Positions 35,345 through 44,707 of a stretch of DNA of 64,000 nucleotides are shown here, in pieces. Positions within the stretch are counted from its first letter, which is position 1; every line of letters starts with the position of its first letter. Where the stretch lies: NCBI GenBank assembly GCA_963784995.1, contig CAWATZ010000004.1, positions 186,001-250,000 on the forward strand, in the 5' to 3' direction. The stretch is from CAWATZ01 sp963784995 (lineage in GTDB: Bacteria; Planctomycetota; Planctomycetia; Gemmatales; Gemmataceae). The position numbers were made by a program, and so were the translations under genes. The notes below the pieces were generated by a model. That model was not told the DNA's origin. It was given only the letters and a program-made list of their open reading frames with translations, and searched no databases.

Positions 35345-35926
35345 ATGGCGGAAACTCCGATCAGTCTGCTGGAACGATTGCGGATTCAGCCGGATTCGGC
35401 ATCGTGGAAGCGCTTTGTGGACCTGTACACTCCGCTCATCCACAACTGGCTGCGCCGCTACCCCATGCAGCCTGCCGAAGTGGACGACCTTGTCCAGGAA
35501 GTGCTTGCGGTGGTGGTGCGCGAGCTGCCGCAGTTCCGCCACGATTTACGGCGCGGTGCCTTTCGACGCTGGCTCCGCGGCGTGCTGGTGAACCGGCTGC
35601 GCGGCTACTGGCGCGACCATCGCCTTCGCCCTCTCACGGGGACCGCGGATGGGGAAGACGTTCTGGCGCAGCTTGAGGACCCGGAAAGCAGCCTGAGCCG
35701 GCGCTGGGACGAGGAGCACGACCGCCACGTCGCCCACCGCTTGCTGGAGCTGGTGGCGCCGGAATTTGAGTCGGCAACCTGGCAGGCGTTCAAGCTCCTG
35801 GTGCTTGAGGGTCACAGCACCGCCGAGGTGGCCGCCCAGCTCAACATCTCCGCCAACGCCGCCCGCATCGCCAAGTCGCGCGTGCTCAGCCGCTTGCGTC
35901 AGGAAATGGATGGGCTGATTGACTGA
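35345..35926 (+). CDS. ECF-type RNA polymerase sigma factor
   Basis: 193 aa with region 2 (WKRFVDLYTPLIHNWLRRY, EVDDLVQEVLAVVVREL) and region 4 (FKLLVLEGHSTAEVAAQLNIS, ARIAKSRVLSRLRQEM). This is the two-domain form lacking regions 1 and 3. It would direct RNA polymerase to a specific promoter set. The downstream gene, 105 bases away, encodes a kinase with an N-terminal zinc finger, the arrangement expected where a kinase replaces a classical anti-sigma factor. The same arrangement recurs at 48802/49405. ATG 35345 starts the conserved portion. Confidence 0.9.
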   Translation: MAETPISLLERLRIQPDSASWKRFVDLYTPLIHNWLRRYPMQPAEVDDLVQEVLAVVVRELPQFRHDLRRGAFRRWLRGVLVNRLRGYWRDHRLRPLTGTADGEDVLAQLEDPESSLSRRWDEEHDRHVAHRLLELVAPEFESATWQAFKLLVLEGHSTAEVAAQLNISANAARIAKSRVLSRLRQEMDGLID

Positions 35927-36031
35927 TTTTGCTGCCCCCCCCTACGATTTTTCTGAAATGATCCGCGGCATGCGCGCCTTACTATTGTGTGGCAGCGTTG
36001 CCGCGTTCCCCGCCCCAGGAGACGGCGATCG

Positions 36032-37993
36032 ATGATGCGTGCGCATCCCAGCCCTGGTGAGCTTGAGGCCTTCGACCGCGGCTTGCTGCGCCCCACTCAG
36101 TGGGCGGAGATCGAACGGCACGTGGTCGAGTGCGATGCGTGTTGCCGGCTCCTGGAAGAGGCACCCGATGACGCCCTCGTGACGCTGCTGAAAACGGCCC
36201 CAGACCCGATTCAAGCAGTGACGCTGCCGGACAGCCTCGCGCTGGAGACCCCCACGGCTCGGGTTTCCAGCGCTCCGAGATGCAGTGGCGAGCCTCCCGC
36301 GGAGCTGAGCGGCCATCCCCGGTATCACGTTCTGGAACGGCTCGGCGCCGGCGGCATGGGGACGGTGTTCAAGGCCGAACATCGACTGATGCGGCGCATC
36401 GTGGCCCTCAAGGTCATTCACGGCGATTTGCTCCAGACGCCCGGCGGCGTCGAGCGCTTCCACCAGGAAGTCCGGGCGGCCGCACTGCTGTCGCATCCGA
36501 ACATCGCCACGGCCTACGATGCGGACCAGGCCGGGAGCGCCCATTTCCTGGTCATGGAGTTTGTGGAGGGCGAAACGCTGGACAGGGTCCTGGCACGGCG
36601 CGGACCGTTGCCGTGGCTGGAGGCACTTGACCTGGTCCGTCAGGTCGCCCTGGGCTTGCGGCATGCCTGGGAGCGCGGCATGGTCCATCGCGACCTCAAG
36701 CCGGCCAACTTGCTCCTGACGCCGCAAGGACAGATCAAGGTCCTTGACTTCGGCCTGGCCCGGCTCATAAGCGAGTCCCACCAGTCCGCACGCCGGGTGA
36801 CCCCCGTGGACGCCGTGGTTGGCACGCCGCACTACCTGGCCCCCGAACAGGCCCGCGAGCCGCAAACGGCGGACGTCCGGGCCGATCTCTACAGCCTGGG
36901 CTGCACCTGGTACGAGATGCTCACCGGCCAAACGCTCTTCCCTCAAGGCGCCTTGCTTCAGCAGCTGCTCGCCCATCAGGACCAGGCACCCCGGCCGGTG
37001 ACGGACTTTCGCCCGGACCTGCCGGCCCCGCTGGGCCAGATCCTGCATCGCTTGCTGGAGAAAGACCCGGCAAAACGCTGGCAGACCCCGGCGGAGTTGC
37101 TGAAGGCCCTGGAACCGTGGACCAACCCTCAAGCGGCGGCGCCTGAGACGCGCAAGCCTGTCTGGCGGCGCGGACCTAAATGGGTGATCGCCGCGACAGT
37201 CAGCGCCTTGCTGCTGTGTTTGCTGATCTGGGCTGGCTGGAGTTGGTTGACACCCGCCCCTCTCCCCAAAGCCGAGTACCGGGCCAAGGATCAGGTTGAC
37301 GCGTCCAGGGAGCAGGTCACGGAAAAGCTCAGCTCGGCCCGGGACCAGGCCATTGCCTGGTTGACGGCCAACAATCGCTTTGGACCGGAAAGCCGGCTGA
37401 TCGACAAGGCGCGCCAGCTCAGCAAGAATGTTGCTCCGGGTAAGGTCTTCGTTCTCCAGTTCTCACCCACGCTGTTGAAATCGGCACAGCACACCCTGCT
37501 CGTGGGCCGGCAGCAGAATTTCTTCGTCTTCGAGCTTCCCCCGGGTACACTGCCCATTGCTGACTCCCTGACCGTCCTGCACACAAGCGCCGAACTGCAG
37601 CAAGAATTGCAAACACCGCTCTCCGTTCACCTTTCCGATCTCCGCATCGACCAGAAGGAGATCGACGGCTCGCTGCTGACCTTATCGGTGGCCTATCGGG
37701 CATCGACCCCCGTTTCCGGAAAGTTAGCGGCCCGGCTCACCTTGTATGCGGTGGGAAAGCAGACGATCATGAGCGACAACACGATGACCAGAAAAAACCT
37801 CAGTGGGGAAGGCACACTGCGATTTCGTTACCGCTCTCTGTATGCCGAGCCGAGCGGTCTGAGCGAACCGATCGTCTTCTTGCTCGACCTGGTGGCCCTG
37901 GACGATTCCGGCACCGAGGCGAAGGCCACGGTCCTCAGCAATGACCTGGCAGCCCTGGTCGTGGACCGGAAAGTGATCCTGCCGAAAAGATAA
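36032..37993 (+). CDS. Membrane Ser/Thr protein kinase with N-terminal zinc finger
   Basis: 654 aa from ATG 36032. The N-terminus has an anti-sigma-like zinc motif (EIERHVVECDACCRLLEE, H-x3-C-x2-C pattern). The kinase domain starts at YHVLERLGAGGMGTVFKAEH, with ALKVIHG, HRDLKPANLLL, VLDFGLARL and the activation region GTPHYLAPEQAR. Lys, HRD Asp and DFG Asp are all present. One membrane helix (VIAATVSALLLCLLIWAGW) near residue 386 is followed by an extracytoplasmic region of about 245 residues without known domain. AGGAG precedes the start by about 11 bases. By its link to the upstream ECF gene it probably controls that sigma factor by phosphorylation or binding. Confidence 0.88.
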   Translation: MMRAHPSPGELEAFDRGLLRPTQWAEIERHVVECDACCRLLEEAPDDALVTLLKTAPDPIQAVTLPDSLALETPTARVSSAPRCSGEPPAELSGHPRYHVLERLGAGGMGTVFKAEHRLMRRIVALKVIHGDLLQTPGGVERFHQEVRAAALLSHPNIATAYDADQAGSAHFLVMEFVEGETLDRVLARRGPLPWLEALDLVRQVALGLRHAWERGMVHRDLKPANLLLTPQGQIKVLDFGLARLISESHQSARRVTPVDAVVGTPHYLAPEQAREPQTADVRADLYSLGCTWYEMLTGQTLFPQGALLQQLLAHQDQAPRPVTDFRPDLPAPLGQILHRLLEKDPAKRWQTPAELLKALEPWTNPQAAAPETRKPVWRRGPKWVIAATVSALLLCLLIWAGWSWLTPAPLPKAEYRAKDQVDASREQVTEKLSSARDQAIAWLTANNRFGPESRLIDKARQLSKNVAPGKVFVLQFSPTLLKSAQHTLLVGRQQNFFVFELPPGTLPIADSLTVLHTSAELQQELQTPLSVHLSDLRIDQKEIDGSLLTLSVAYRASTPVSGKLAARLTLYAVGKQTIMSDNTMTRKNLSGEGTLRFRYRSLYAEPSGLSEPIVFLLDLVALDDSGTEAKATVLSNDLAALVVDRKVILPKR

Positions 37994-38118
37994 GACTGTC
38001 GCACTGGACCTTCCAGGAGCCGCGCTCCCGGTGCGCACCGCAACGTTCTTCCGTGCGGCCCGAGGACCTTGCTGTTGGAGTGGAGTTGATACCCATGTTT
38101 TCTTTCAAGGAGCCTGCC

Positions 38119-39147
38119 ATGTGGTATGCCATGATCGATTGGAACAGACAAACTCGGCGCCTGCTGCCAGGCGTGTTCCTCCTTCTCCTCAATCTCGCCG
38201 TGGCCGGTTGCGGCAAGCCGCCAGCCGACCCTGCCAAAACCGGGGGAACCCCAGAGGCGAACAGGAACGTTGCACCACCAGCCGAGCCGCGGCTTGTCAT
38301 CGACACCGGATCCAAGGATGGGATTTCTTCCGTGTCGCTGGACGCTGCCGGCAACAGGATGGCTATCCTTACGCTGGGTGGTCAGGAGAAGCCTCTCCAG
38401 GTGTGGGACATTCAGAAGAAGGAAAAGATCGGCGCGGGTGAGGAGAAGCGCGGCGAGGTAGCCATCTCACCGGACGGCAAGCACTTCGTGGATGCTTTTG
38501 CCATCCGCGATGCCAAGACGGGAAAGCAGGTGCATAAGCTGCAGGGCCAGGAGCAAGTCCTTTACTCCCCGAAAGGCGACCTCGTCGTGGGATGCAGCTT
38601 CGACAAGATTGAGCGCTACGACGCGGCGACCGGCAAGCTGCTGCAGCAATGGACCGCGGATCCCAAATCAAGCCAGATCAGGCTGGCAGTTGCCTGGGAC
38701 CCCGTCAACCGTGCAGTGAGCGCGCACGAGGATGGCACCGTTCGCATCTGGGACCTCAAGACGGGCAAGCTGCTCAATACTCTCCCTTACAAGGAGTCAA
38801 GACCCTACTCGGTCGCCATCAGCCCGGACGGCAAGCGCGTTGCCTGTCGCTTTGGGTACAGTCCAATCGTCGTCTGGGACGTGCCAACCGAGAAGGTCGT
38901 GAAGACCATGCAAGTCGGCGTTGGCTATCCAATCACGTTCCTGCCTGACAACACCACGCTGGTTTACGCGGACAAAAAGAACGGCGGCATTGTCCTTGTC
39001 AACCTGGATACCGACAGCAGGCGCATCCTCAGCGGACACGGCGACAAGACCATCAACGGCCTGGCGTTGACCGCCGACGGCAAGACGCTCGCTTCCTGTG
39101 CCGACAAGGACCCCAACGTCAAGCTGTGGGACGTTCAGGCGCCGTAA
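38119..39147 (+). CDS. WD40-repeat lipoprotein
   Basis: 342 aa from ATG 38119 (AAGGAG 6-11 bases upstream). A signal peptide ends in the lipobox LNLAVAGCGK (Cys near residue 36), so the protein is probably anchored to a membrane by a lipid. The mature part is a WD40-like propeller, for example RMAILTLGGQEKPLQVWDI, DGTVRIWDLKTGKL, KRVACRFGYSPIVVWDV and KTLASCADKDPNVKLWDV. No enzymatic residues are visible. It follows the sigma/kinase pair and could be a co-expressed scaffold. An Lgt enzyme for the lipidation is encoded at 18983. Confidence 0.85.
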   Translation: MWYAMIDWNRQTRRLLPGVFLLLLNLAVAGCGKPPADPAKTGGTPEANRNVAPPAEPRLVIDTGSKDGISSVSLDAAGNRMAILTLGGQEKPLQVWDIQKKEKIGAGEEKRGEVAISPDGKHFVDAFAIRDAKTGKQVHKLQGQEQVLYSPKGDLVVGCSFDKIERYDAATGKLLQQWTADPKSSQIRLAVAWDPVNRAVSAHEDGTVRIWDLKTGKLLNTLPYKESRPYSVAISPDGKRVACRFGYSPIVVWDVPTEKVVKTMQVGVGYPITFLPDNTTLVYADKKNGGIVLVNLDTDSRRILSGHGDKTINGLALTADGKTLASCADKDPNVKLWDVQAP

Positions 39148-39200
39148 GGCGCAGCCGAGCTGAATCTGTTCGTCACGTGTTTCGCAAAGGGGCAAGCAGT

Positions 39201-39281
39201 ATGTCAATCGAGAAGGTGCGTTTGGGAATCGGGCTCATTCTCCTGGTGATCCTTGCCGCTGGCACAATCGGCTGCGGATGA
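39201..39281 (+). CDS. Very small lipoprotein-like peptide (26 aa)
   Basis: The frame MSIEKVRLGIGLILLVILAA, then GTIGCG and a stop, has a basic N-terminus, a hydrophobic core and a cysteine two residues before the end in a weak lipobox-like context (GTIGC). AAAGGGG lies about 9 bases upstream. This resembles entericidin-like mini lipoproteins, but the evidence is only from size and pattern. It begins 54 bases after the WD40 lipoprotein. Confidence 0.45.
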   Translation: MSIEKVRLGIGLILLVILAAGTIGCG

Positions 39282-39390
39282 AGATGAAGCTGTGATCGGA
39301 AACAGACGGCGTCAAGGACCTGCCGGCGTAAGCGGACGTTGTCCAGCAGTAAGGCCAGGCGACGCTCGGCGAATCACGGCGAAGAACTGA

Positions 39391-39465
39391 CGGAGTAAGG
39401 AGGACATGGCTCCAACCACACGAATTTCAAATTCGTGTGGTTGGAGCCATGTCCTCCTTACTCCG
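39391..39465. repeat. Perfect palindrome, 37-base arms with one central base
   Basis: Arms 39391-39427 and 39429-39465 are exact complements with a single base (39428) between them. This nearly spacerless long palindrome contains aaggagg on the plus strand and ends three bases before the stop of the minus-strand Ntn gene. Palindromes without spacer are usually unstable during replication, which makes its persistence notable. Confidence 0.96.
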
Positions 39466-39467
39466 CC

Positions 39468-40331
39468 CTATGGGCGACCAAGCAACCCATCGTACCAGAC
39501 GAAATAATCTTGAAGCTGCTGAACGAGCGACTGGCGGCTGGTGGTTATCGCGACGTCATTGCTGACCCGGATTGCGTCCAGATTCGCCTGTGTCATCGTC
39601 CCGGTGCGAATCGCGGACAGCTCCCGCTGCACAACGACCAGCTCGCCGTTGATCACCCGCGCTGCCGCCATGATTTGATGAAAGCGGTTGGCGGCTTGTG
39701 CCCACTGCTGCCGGAGCAGTTCGGGCGCATACCGCAAATGGATTCGTCGGTCGCCCATCAGATAGGATCTGTTATTGGTAATGATCCCGACCAGGAAGGA
39801 GTCATCCACGGTGAGGCTCTCGTCGGCCGCCTTGGCAAAATCTTCGACCGCCACCACGAGGTCAGCAATTGCGTTGAGAGGAATGTTGATCCCGAGTCGC
39901 TCGTAGTGGGAGAAGGCACGCAGGACAAACTCGGCCCCGGAGCCGATCGAGCCGAACCCGGCCGGCCGACCCATGCGTGCGAAGACGCCTGGGTGAAACA
40001 CCTGCACGGCGTTGCCCACGGCATCCGGGGGAATGACGACAAGGATCTCGACCTCGGAGCGGACTGGCGCCTGGATCTCCTGTGCGACAAACTGTTCGAT
40101 GAAGGCCCTGATACCCCCTGAATTCAGCTGATTGGGTCCGGGGGCGGTCGCATCCTGGAGCCGGCAAAGCAGTTCCTCCAGCACCAACCCCGATCCGGCA
40201 ACGCCGACGAGGAAATCAGGCCCGGCAAACTGCTTCTGCCAGCCGTGGAACTCGGAGAGGGCGTCGGAGCCCTGGCTGTCGGAAGCCAGCAGCCCAGCCC
40301 CTGGGTTGGCGAACCCAATGTGAACGGTCAC
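39468..40331 (-). CDS. Proteasome-like Ntn-hydrolase family protein
   Basis: 287 aa from GTG 40331, preceded by GGAGG 9 bases upstream. After the initiator the chain reads TVHIGFANPGAGLLASDSQG, matching the N-terminal Thr, the first strands and the Asp (DS) of proteasome beta/HslV subunits. WQKQFAGPDFLVGVAGSG matches the region with the catalytic Lys and the GxxGs turn. The rest is longer and diverged from HslV, so this is probably a separate planctomycete group rather than classical HslV. If Met is removed, Thr would be N-terminal, as catalysis requires. No HslU or other unfoldase is near; a STAS-like gene lies 21 bases upstream on the same strand. Activity is inferred. Confidence 0.65.
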   Translation of the reverse strand: MTVHIGFANPGAGLLASDSQGSDALSEFHGWQKQFAGPDFLVGVAGSGLVLEELLCRLQDATAPGPNQLNSGGIRAFIEQFVAQEIQAPVRSEVEILVVIPPDAVGNAVQVFHPGVFARMGRPAGFGSIGSGAEFVLRAFSHYERLGINIPLNAIADLVVAVEDFAKAADESLTVDDSFLVGIITNNRSYLMGDRRIHLRYAPELLRQQWAQAANRFHQIMAAARVINGELVVVQRELSAIRTGTMTQANLDAIRVSNDVAITTSRQSLVQQLQDYFVWYDGLLGRP

Positions 40332-40352
40332 GAACGACCCTCCGGCTGGCGG

Positions 40353-40661
40353 TCACGCGGTCTGGCGCGGCTTGAAGCGTGACCGCAGCAGGTCGAAGGT
40401 CGCCTGCTGAAACGGATGGGCGAATTCCCAGGGAATCGACTTTGACTCCGTCAGCCGGTCTGGCTGTTGCTCGAAGATCCTTTGCCAAAAGGCGTTGAAG
40501 AGCGCCGAGACAAGGTACTCCGGAGGGCAGCCGCGGGCGTCGATGACGAGATCGCCCCACGTCGCGGGATCTTCCTGGAGCACCACGTCAGCAAGGCACT
40601 GCCCGTTCCTCTCAGGCAGACCGGTTCCGACGTAGTTCCTGGCGTCGATCATCTTGGTCAT
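40353..40661 (-). CDS. STAS-like (DUF4325) protein
   Basis: About 102 aa from ATG 40661, MTKMIDARNYVGTGLPERNG, then LVIDARGCPPEYLVSALFNAFW and SIPWEFAHPFQQATFDLL. The pattern of a beta strand, the D-A-R-G turn and amphipathic helices is that of STAS-like DUF4325 domains. A GGGGTAGG sequence upstream supports the start. It is separated by only 21 bases from the downstream Ntn gene, indicating one transcription unit. DUF4325 proteins are usually linked to signalling through partner kinases; here the partner is the Ntn protein. Confidence 0.6.
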   Translation of the reverse strand: MTKMIDARNYVGTGLPERNGQCLADVVLQEDPATWGDLVIDARGCPPEYLVSALFNAFWQRIFEQQPDRLTESKSIPWEFAHPFQQATFDLLRSRFKPRQTA

Positions 40662-40896
40662 GACACCTACCCCAATGGAAAACCCGGCTGCGAACACACG
40701 GAACGCCGCCTCTCAACCAGTATACCACCGAGCTGGACAGGGAGTAAGGCAGAAGAGCCGCTGGTCACCCGCTCCCGACCGCGTGGCCATACACGCGCAC
40801 GGGCAGGTCGCTGGCAAACCAGCATTCCTTCGTCGCAAACAGGGTGATGCCGCTCAGAAGGTCCCCCTGGGTGAGCGGCGCCCGGATTGAGCCGGT

Positions 40897-41253
40897 TCAA
40901 GAATCAGCATGGGTTTCTTCGCTGTACCTTTTCAACGCCTGGCGAGCCTCGAACCCCGCCTCGGTCCAGGTATACTCGACAGGCTCCAGGAAGTCAGCGA
41001 TGGGCAGTTCTTGGTTAGCCGTCCCATTGCGGTTGGCGCAGGCCGGAACCGACTCCTGGTGGACGTCCACCAGAGGCATGAGGCGGGAGAGCGAGTCCTG
41101 CGTCTGAGCCCGCAGCCGGGCGACCAGAAGCGCCACCGCCTGGGCCCCAACGAGTTCGCGGCTGAGCGCGGTAAGACGCCCCAGTCGTTCCTGGGCGAGG
41201 GCCGCGTCCTCTTCGCTCACAAACGGAATGGGCGTTGTCATGTCCCGGCTCAT
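40897..41253 (-). CDS. Hypothetical 118-aa protein
   Basis: MSRDMTTPIPFVSEEDAALA starts a mostly helical, hydrophilic protein with LTALSRELVGAQAVALLVARL and EAGFEARQALKRYSEET. No cysteine pair, membrane segment or known motif is visible. AAGGAG lies about 9 bases before the ATG at 41253. Gaps on both sides are about 90-235 bases. The family was not recognised. Confidence 0.55.
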   Translation of the reverse strand: MSRDMTTPIPFVSEEDAALAQERLGRLTALSRELVGAQAVALLVARLRAQTQDSLSRLMPLVDVHQESVPACANRNGTANQELPIADFLEPVEYTWTEAGFEARQALKRYSEETHADS

Positions 41254-41342
41254 GCGTTATCTCCTTCGCCGAGCGAGGCCACGCTCGTGGCCGTTTGGGG
41301 AATAAGGGGCATTTTTCCTCGGCGGTCCTCATGGCGGGTCGT

Positions 41343-42898
41343 TCACTCCGCGGAAAACGAGACGCGATCACCGAAGCGCCGACGCAGCGCGTCGGCGGTC
41401 GGGCCAGTCGAGGGAAGGCCATTGCCGCGGATGTTCATGGTCTGGATGTGACCCAGATAGGGTGACGCGGCGAGTGCCATCGCCCCCGCTTCGCTGAAGC
41501 CCCCGTCCGTGAGATTGAATTGGCGGAGCCGGGACAGCCGGGGCGAGGCCGCCAGCGCTGCGACACCCTCGTCGCCGATCGGATTTTCGGACAATTCGAG
41601 TACCGTGAGACGGCCGAGGGACGGACACGCCGCCAGGGTGCGGGCACCTTCCGTGGTCACCTTCGTCCCCTCGAGGCCAAGCTCCGTCAGGTGAGAAATC
41701 CACGCACTGGCCAGGATGTGACGGAGCCCTACGTCGCCCAGCGGGGTATCCCACGTGCAGAGGCGAGTCAGTCGTGGGAAGGACCGCCCCGCCAGAACTC
41801 GGACGCCCTTCGGACCGATGTTCTTACTCCACAGGGTGAGGTCGGCCAGAACCGCGGAGTCCGGCAGGGCGGCCTGTGCCGGCGTTGGTGATTCCGTCGT
41901 CGATCAGCCTGAGTGTGGTCAACTGCGGCGAGAGGGGCGACCGGGCGAGGTGTTCGACGCCCACGTCGGTGATCTCGTTCGCGGCGAGATCCAGTTCCCG
42001 TAGTTTCTCCCAGTGTCCCGCGCAGGCAATCTCCCAGAGGCCCGCATCGCCAAGGCCGTTATAGCCCAGATTGAGATGCCGCAGCGACCGGATGTGGCGG
42101 GCCCCGGGCGAGCGCGGCCGCTCCCTCGGGTCCGAGTTCCTCGTACTCCAGGTTCAGACCCGTCAGCCCGGCCACGCGAGGGGAGCCGAGCAAGGCCCGC
42201 AGTCCCGCCAACCCTATCCGAGCGCCCGACAGGTCGAGTTCCGTTAACTGGGCCAGCAGAGGCGATCCGGCCAGCACGATCATCCCCTCCTCCCAGAGAC
42301 AGCTCGACGGCAGCTCGAAGCGCCGGAGCGACCTCACGTTCTTGGAGAGCCCCAACGCATTGACCACCTCCGGCGCGGTCGATCTGGTGCAGCGACAGAC
42401 CGCGGTGAGCCCGGCGAGTCGCGTCGAACGCACGAACGCCAGCGCTTTCAATCGCGAGCCGTACGGCGGAAAGACAGTCAGGTCTCGCAACTGCGTGAAC
42501 TCAGGGATCCGTGCGAGCCGTGCCAGGTCGTTCCCGTCGGCATTCCGCAGGTGCAGCCGCCGGATGGGTGCCGCAAGGAGAGCAGCCTCGCACTCATTGG
42601 CTGTGGCGACGGACACTTCCTCAACGAAGCCACGATGAAACGTCGCCCGCACGGCTCCCCATTCCCGGACAGGCCGCCACTCGTCGCCGTGGGCGGCGAG
42701 CAACTCGTCCTGCCGGTCCGCCAGCGCCTTGCGCCGCGGGTCGTCGTCGGCCAGGCGGGCCAGCTCAACCTGCACGCGGATGAACTCGGCACGCTGCGGC
42801 TGGCCGTTCTCCTGCAGCCAATCGGCGTAGATCAACCGCACCCCGTCGTCGGGGCTGGCGCGAATGTCGGACAGGAACGCTTGCTCGGTGGTACTCAT
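41343..42898 (-). CDS. Leucine-rich-repeat protein with planctomycete repeat-companion domain (frameshifted)
   Basis: The ATG at 42898 begins with MSTTEQAFLSDIRASPDDGV, then RLIYADWLQENGQPQRAEFI, the repeat-companion domain (TIGR02996) that is almost confined to Gemmata-like planctomycetes. LRR units follow: LRDLTVFPPYG, LTELDLSGARIGLAGLRALL, LTGLNLEYEELGPEGAAAL. The frame breaks near 42100 (LNLGYNGLGDAGL is in another phase) and again near 41880, after which LTVLELSENPIGDEGVAAL and MNIRGNGL restore it to the stop at 41343. The intact product would be about 515 aa. Such proteins probably bind other proteins; the function is unknown. Both breaks may be sequence errors. Confidence 0.78.
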
Positions 42899-42974
42899 GC
42901 ACGGTAGTTTACTCTACCACCCACGCTAACACCAGGCCCCAGTGGGTCTGCGGCGACGGGCTGGATCGATGCTG

Positions 42975-43668
42975 CTACAGCGGCACCGTCAGACTGCCGC
43001 CGTTGTGCTTCGGCCCCAGCCCCAGGAGGAAGGGCGCCGCTGACTCGCTCCACTGCTCCGGCGAAGGATACTGGCGGGCCCCCTCGGCCCAGCAGGTGCG
43101 CAGCATGTCGGTGTCGATGATCCCCGGGTTGCAGCGCCACCGCCGCCAACCCGGAGGGCAGCTCCTGGGCCATTGCCTGCGTCAGGCCCTCGATGGCCCA
43201 TTTGCTGCAGCAGTAGGGGGCCACCTCCGGCGAGGTCGAGCGGCCCCAGCCTGAGCTGAAGTTCACGATCACCCCTTTCTTGCGGGCGATCATCGCCGGC
43301 AGGAACGAGCGGAGCACGTTGACCACGCCCTTGACGTTCACGTCGATCAGGCGGTCGAACTCCTCGGCCGGCACTTCCCACAGCTTCGCCGGCTCGTTCA
43401 TCAGGGCGGCGTTGTTCAGCAGCAGGTCGGGGGCTCCGTGCGGCAAGACTTCCTCGGCCCATGCCTGGACCTGCCGGGCGGCGGCCACGTTGACCACGCG
43501 GAAATGGTGCGGCGGGCCGAATTGCTGTCGCAGCTGCTCGACGTGCGTTTGCGATCGGCCGCAGCCGAGGACCACGTGTCCCAGGGCCGCGAAGCGGTCG
43601 AGCAGGGCCCGACCCAGACCGCGGGTCGCTCCCGTGAGCAGGATGCGCAGCGGAGCCGATTTCGCCAT
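42975..43668 (-). CDS. Short-chain dehydrogenase/reductase (frameshifted at a C4 run)
   Basis: The chain has the nucleotide motif LLTGATRGLGRALLDRF, NNAALMN (NNAG position), SSGWGRSTSPEVAPYCCSK with Tyr and Lys in YxxxK, all as in classical SDR enzymes. After VALQPG the phase must change at the run of four C (43122-43125 on the plus strand). This restores IIDTDMLRTCWAEGARQYPS and a natural end GGSLTVPL at 42975. In the unshifted phase the tail is nonsense through 42895. The corrected protein would be about 230 aa, normal for SDR. The homopolymer position suggests a sequencing error. The substrate is unknown; a 2-hydroxyacid dehydrogenase lies upstream on the same strand, 19 bases away. Confidence 0.85.
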
Positions 43669-43687
43669 GAAGGAACCTCCCGGAGGG

Positions 43688-44692
43688 TCAGAACCAGAGG
43701 GCCTTGCTGGTCACGTTCCTGAGCGGCTGGCCCTGGACAAAGCGGCGGACGTTGTCCAGCAGCACCGCCAGGTGACGCTCGGCGATGCGCGGCGAATAGC
43801 CGGCCACGTGCGGCGTCAGGATGACCCGCTCGCCCATTTGCCACAGCGGATGATCGGCCGGCAGCGGCTCCTGCTCGAACACGTCCAGGGCGGCCCCGGC
43901 CAGCTCGCCGGCTTGCAGGGCCTGCGTCAGGTCGGCCAGGTCCACGATGGCGCCGCGGCCAATGTTGATCAGGTAGCCGGTCCGCTTCATCTGCTGGAAC
44001 TGCGGCCGGCGGAACATCTTCTCCGTTTGTGGAGTATGCGGAGCGGCGATCACCACGTAGTCGCTAGCGGCGAGCAGCTCCGGCAAACGCTCGACCGGCC
44101 AGACCGCCTCGACCCCTTCGGGCACGGCCGCTGGCGAGGGATCGACGGCCAGGACGCGCAGATCAAAGGCGCGAGCCCGGCGAGCGATTTCCCGCCCGAT
44201 GTGGCCCAGGCCGACGATGCCGAGGGTTTCGTCGGCGAGATGGCGGTGGGCCCGGTCGATGGAGTTGACCACGCCCGGCCCGGTGGTGAAGGCCACCCGG
44301 GCCGACTCGCCGCCGATGGGGGACCAGCGGCCCTCGCGCTGCTGCAGGACGTAGCGGTGCAGGTTGCGGGCGAAGCAGAGGACGTAACCCAGCACCTGGT
44401 CGGCGATCACGTCGGAGAACAGGCCGCGCATGTTGGTCAAGGTGCAGGGGTGCTCGATCAGCTCGGGGAAGACGTAATGCTCCAGGCTGGCCGTCGGGGC
44501 CTGCACCCAGCGCAGCCGGGGGGCTGCGGCGAGCAGGGTAGGTGTGAGCTTGCCGAAGAAGGCGTCGGCTTCCGGCATCCGGGCGAGGGCCGCGGCCTCG
44601 CTGTCGGCGTTGTGGACGGCCATCGGCCCGGCCGCCTCGACGATGCGGGCCAGGCGTTCGGGTTCGACAGGGGGGTGAATCACAAGTTGCAC
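43688..44692 (-). CDS. D-isomer specific 2-hydroxyacid dehydrogenase
   Basis: 334 aa. The N-terminal catalytic part is followed by the NAD-binding motif LGIVGLGHIGREIARRARAF, the substrate/catalytic region NIGRGAIVDLADLTQAL, GAALDVFEQEPLPADHPLW (Glu) and ILTPHVAGYS (His). This matches the D-lactate/glycerate/phosphoglycerate dehydrogenase family; no ACT regulatory domain is present, so a role in serine synthesis is less likely. It reduces a 2-ketoacid or oxidises the D-hydroxyacid with NAD(P). It is flanked on the same strand by a metallophosphoesterase upstream (15 bases) and an SDR downstream (19 bases), suggesting an operon. Confidence 0.92.
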   Translation of the reverse strand: MQLVIHPPVEPERLARIVEAAGPMAVHNADSEAAALARMPEADAFFGKLTPTLLAAAPRLRWVQAPTASLEHYVFPELIEHPCTLTNMRGLFSDVIADQVLGYVLCFARNLHRYVLQQREGRWSPIGGESARVAFTTGPGVVNSIDRAHRHLADETLGIVGLGHIGREIARRARAFDLRVLAVDPSPAAVPEGVEAVWPVERLPELLAASDYVVIAAPHTPQTEKMFRRPQFQQMKRTGYLINIGRGAIVDLADLTQALQAGELAGAALDVFEQEPLPADHPLWQMGERVILTPHVAGYSPRIAERHLAVLLDNVRRFVQGQPLRNVTSKALWF

Positions 44693-44707
44693 GTCAAGCC
44701 TTCCTTA

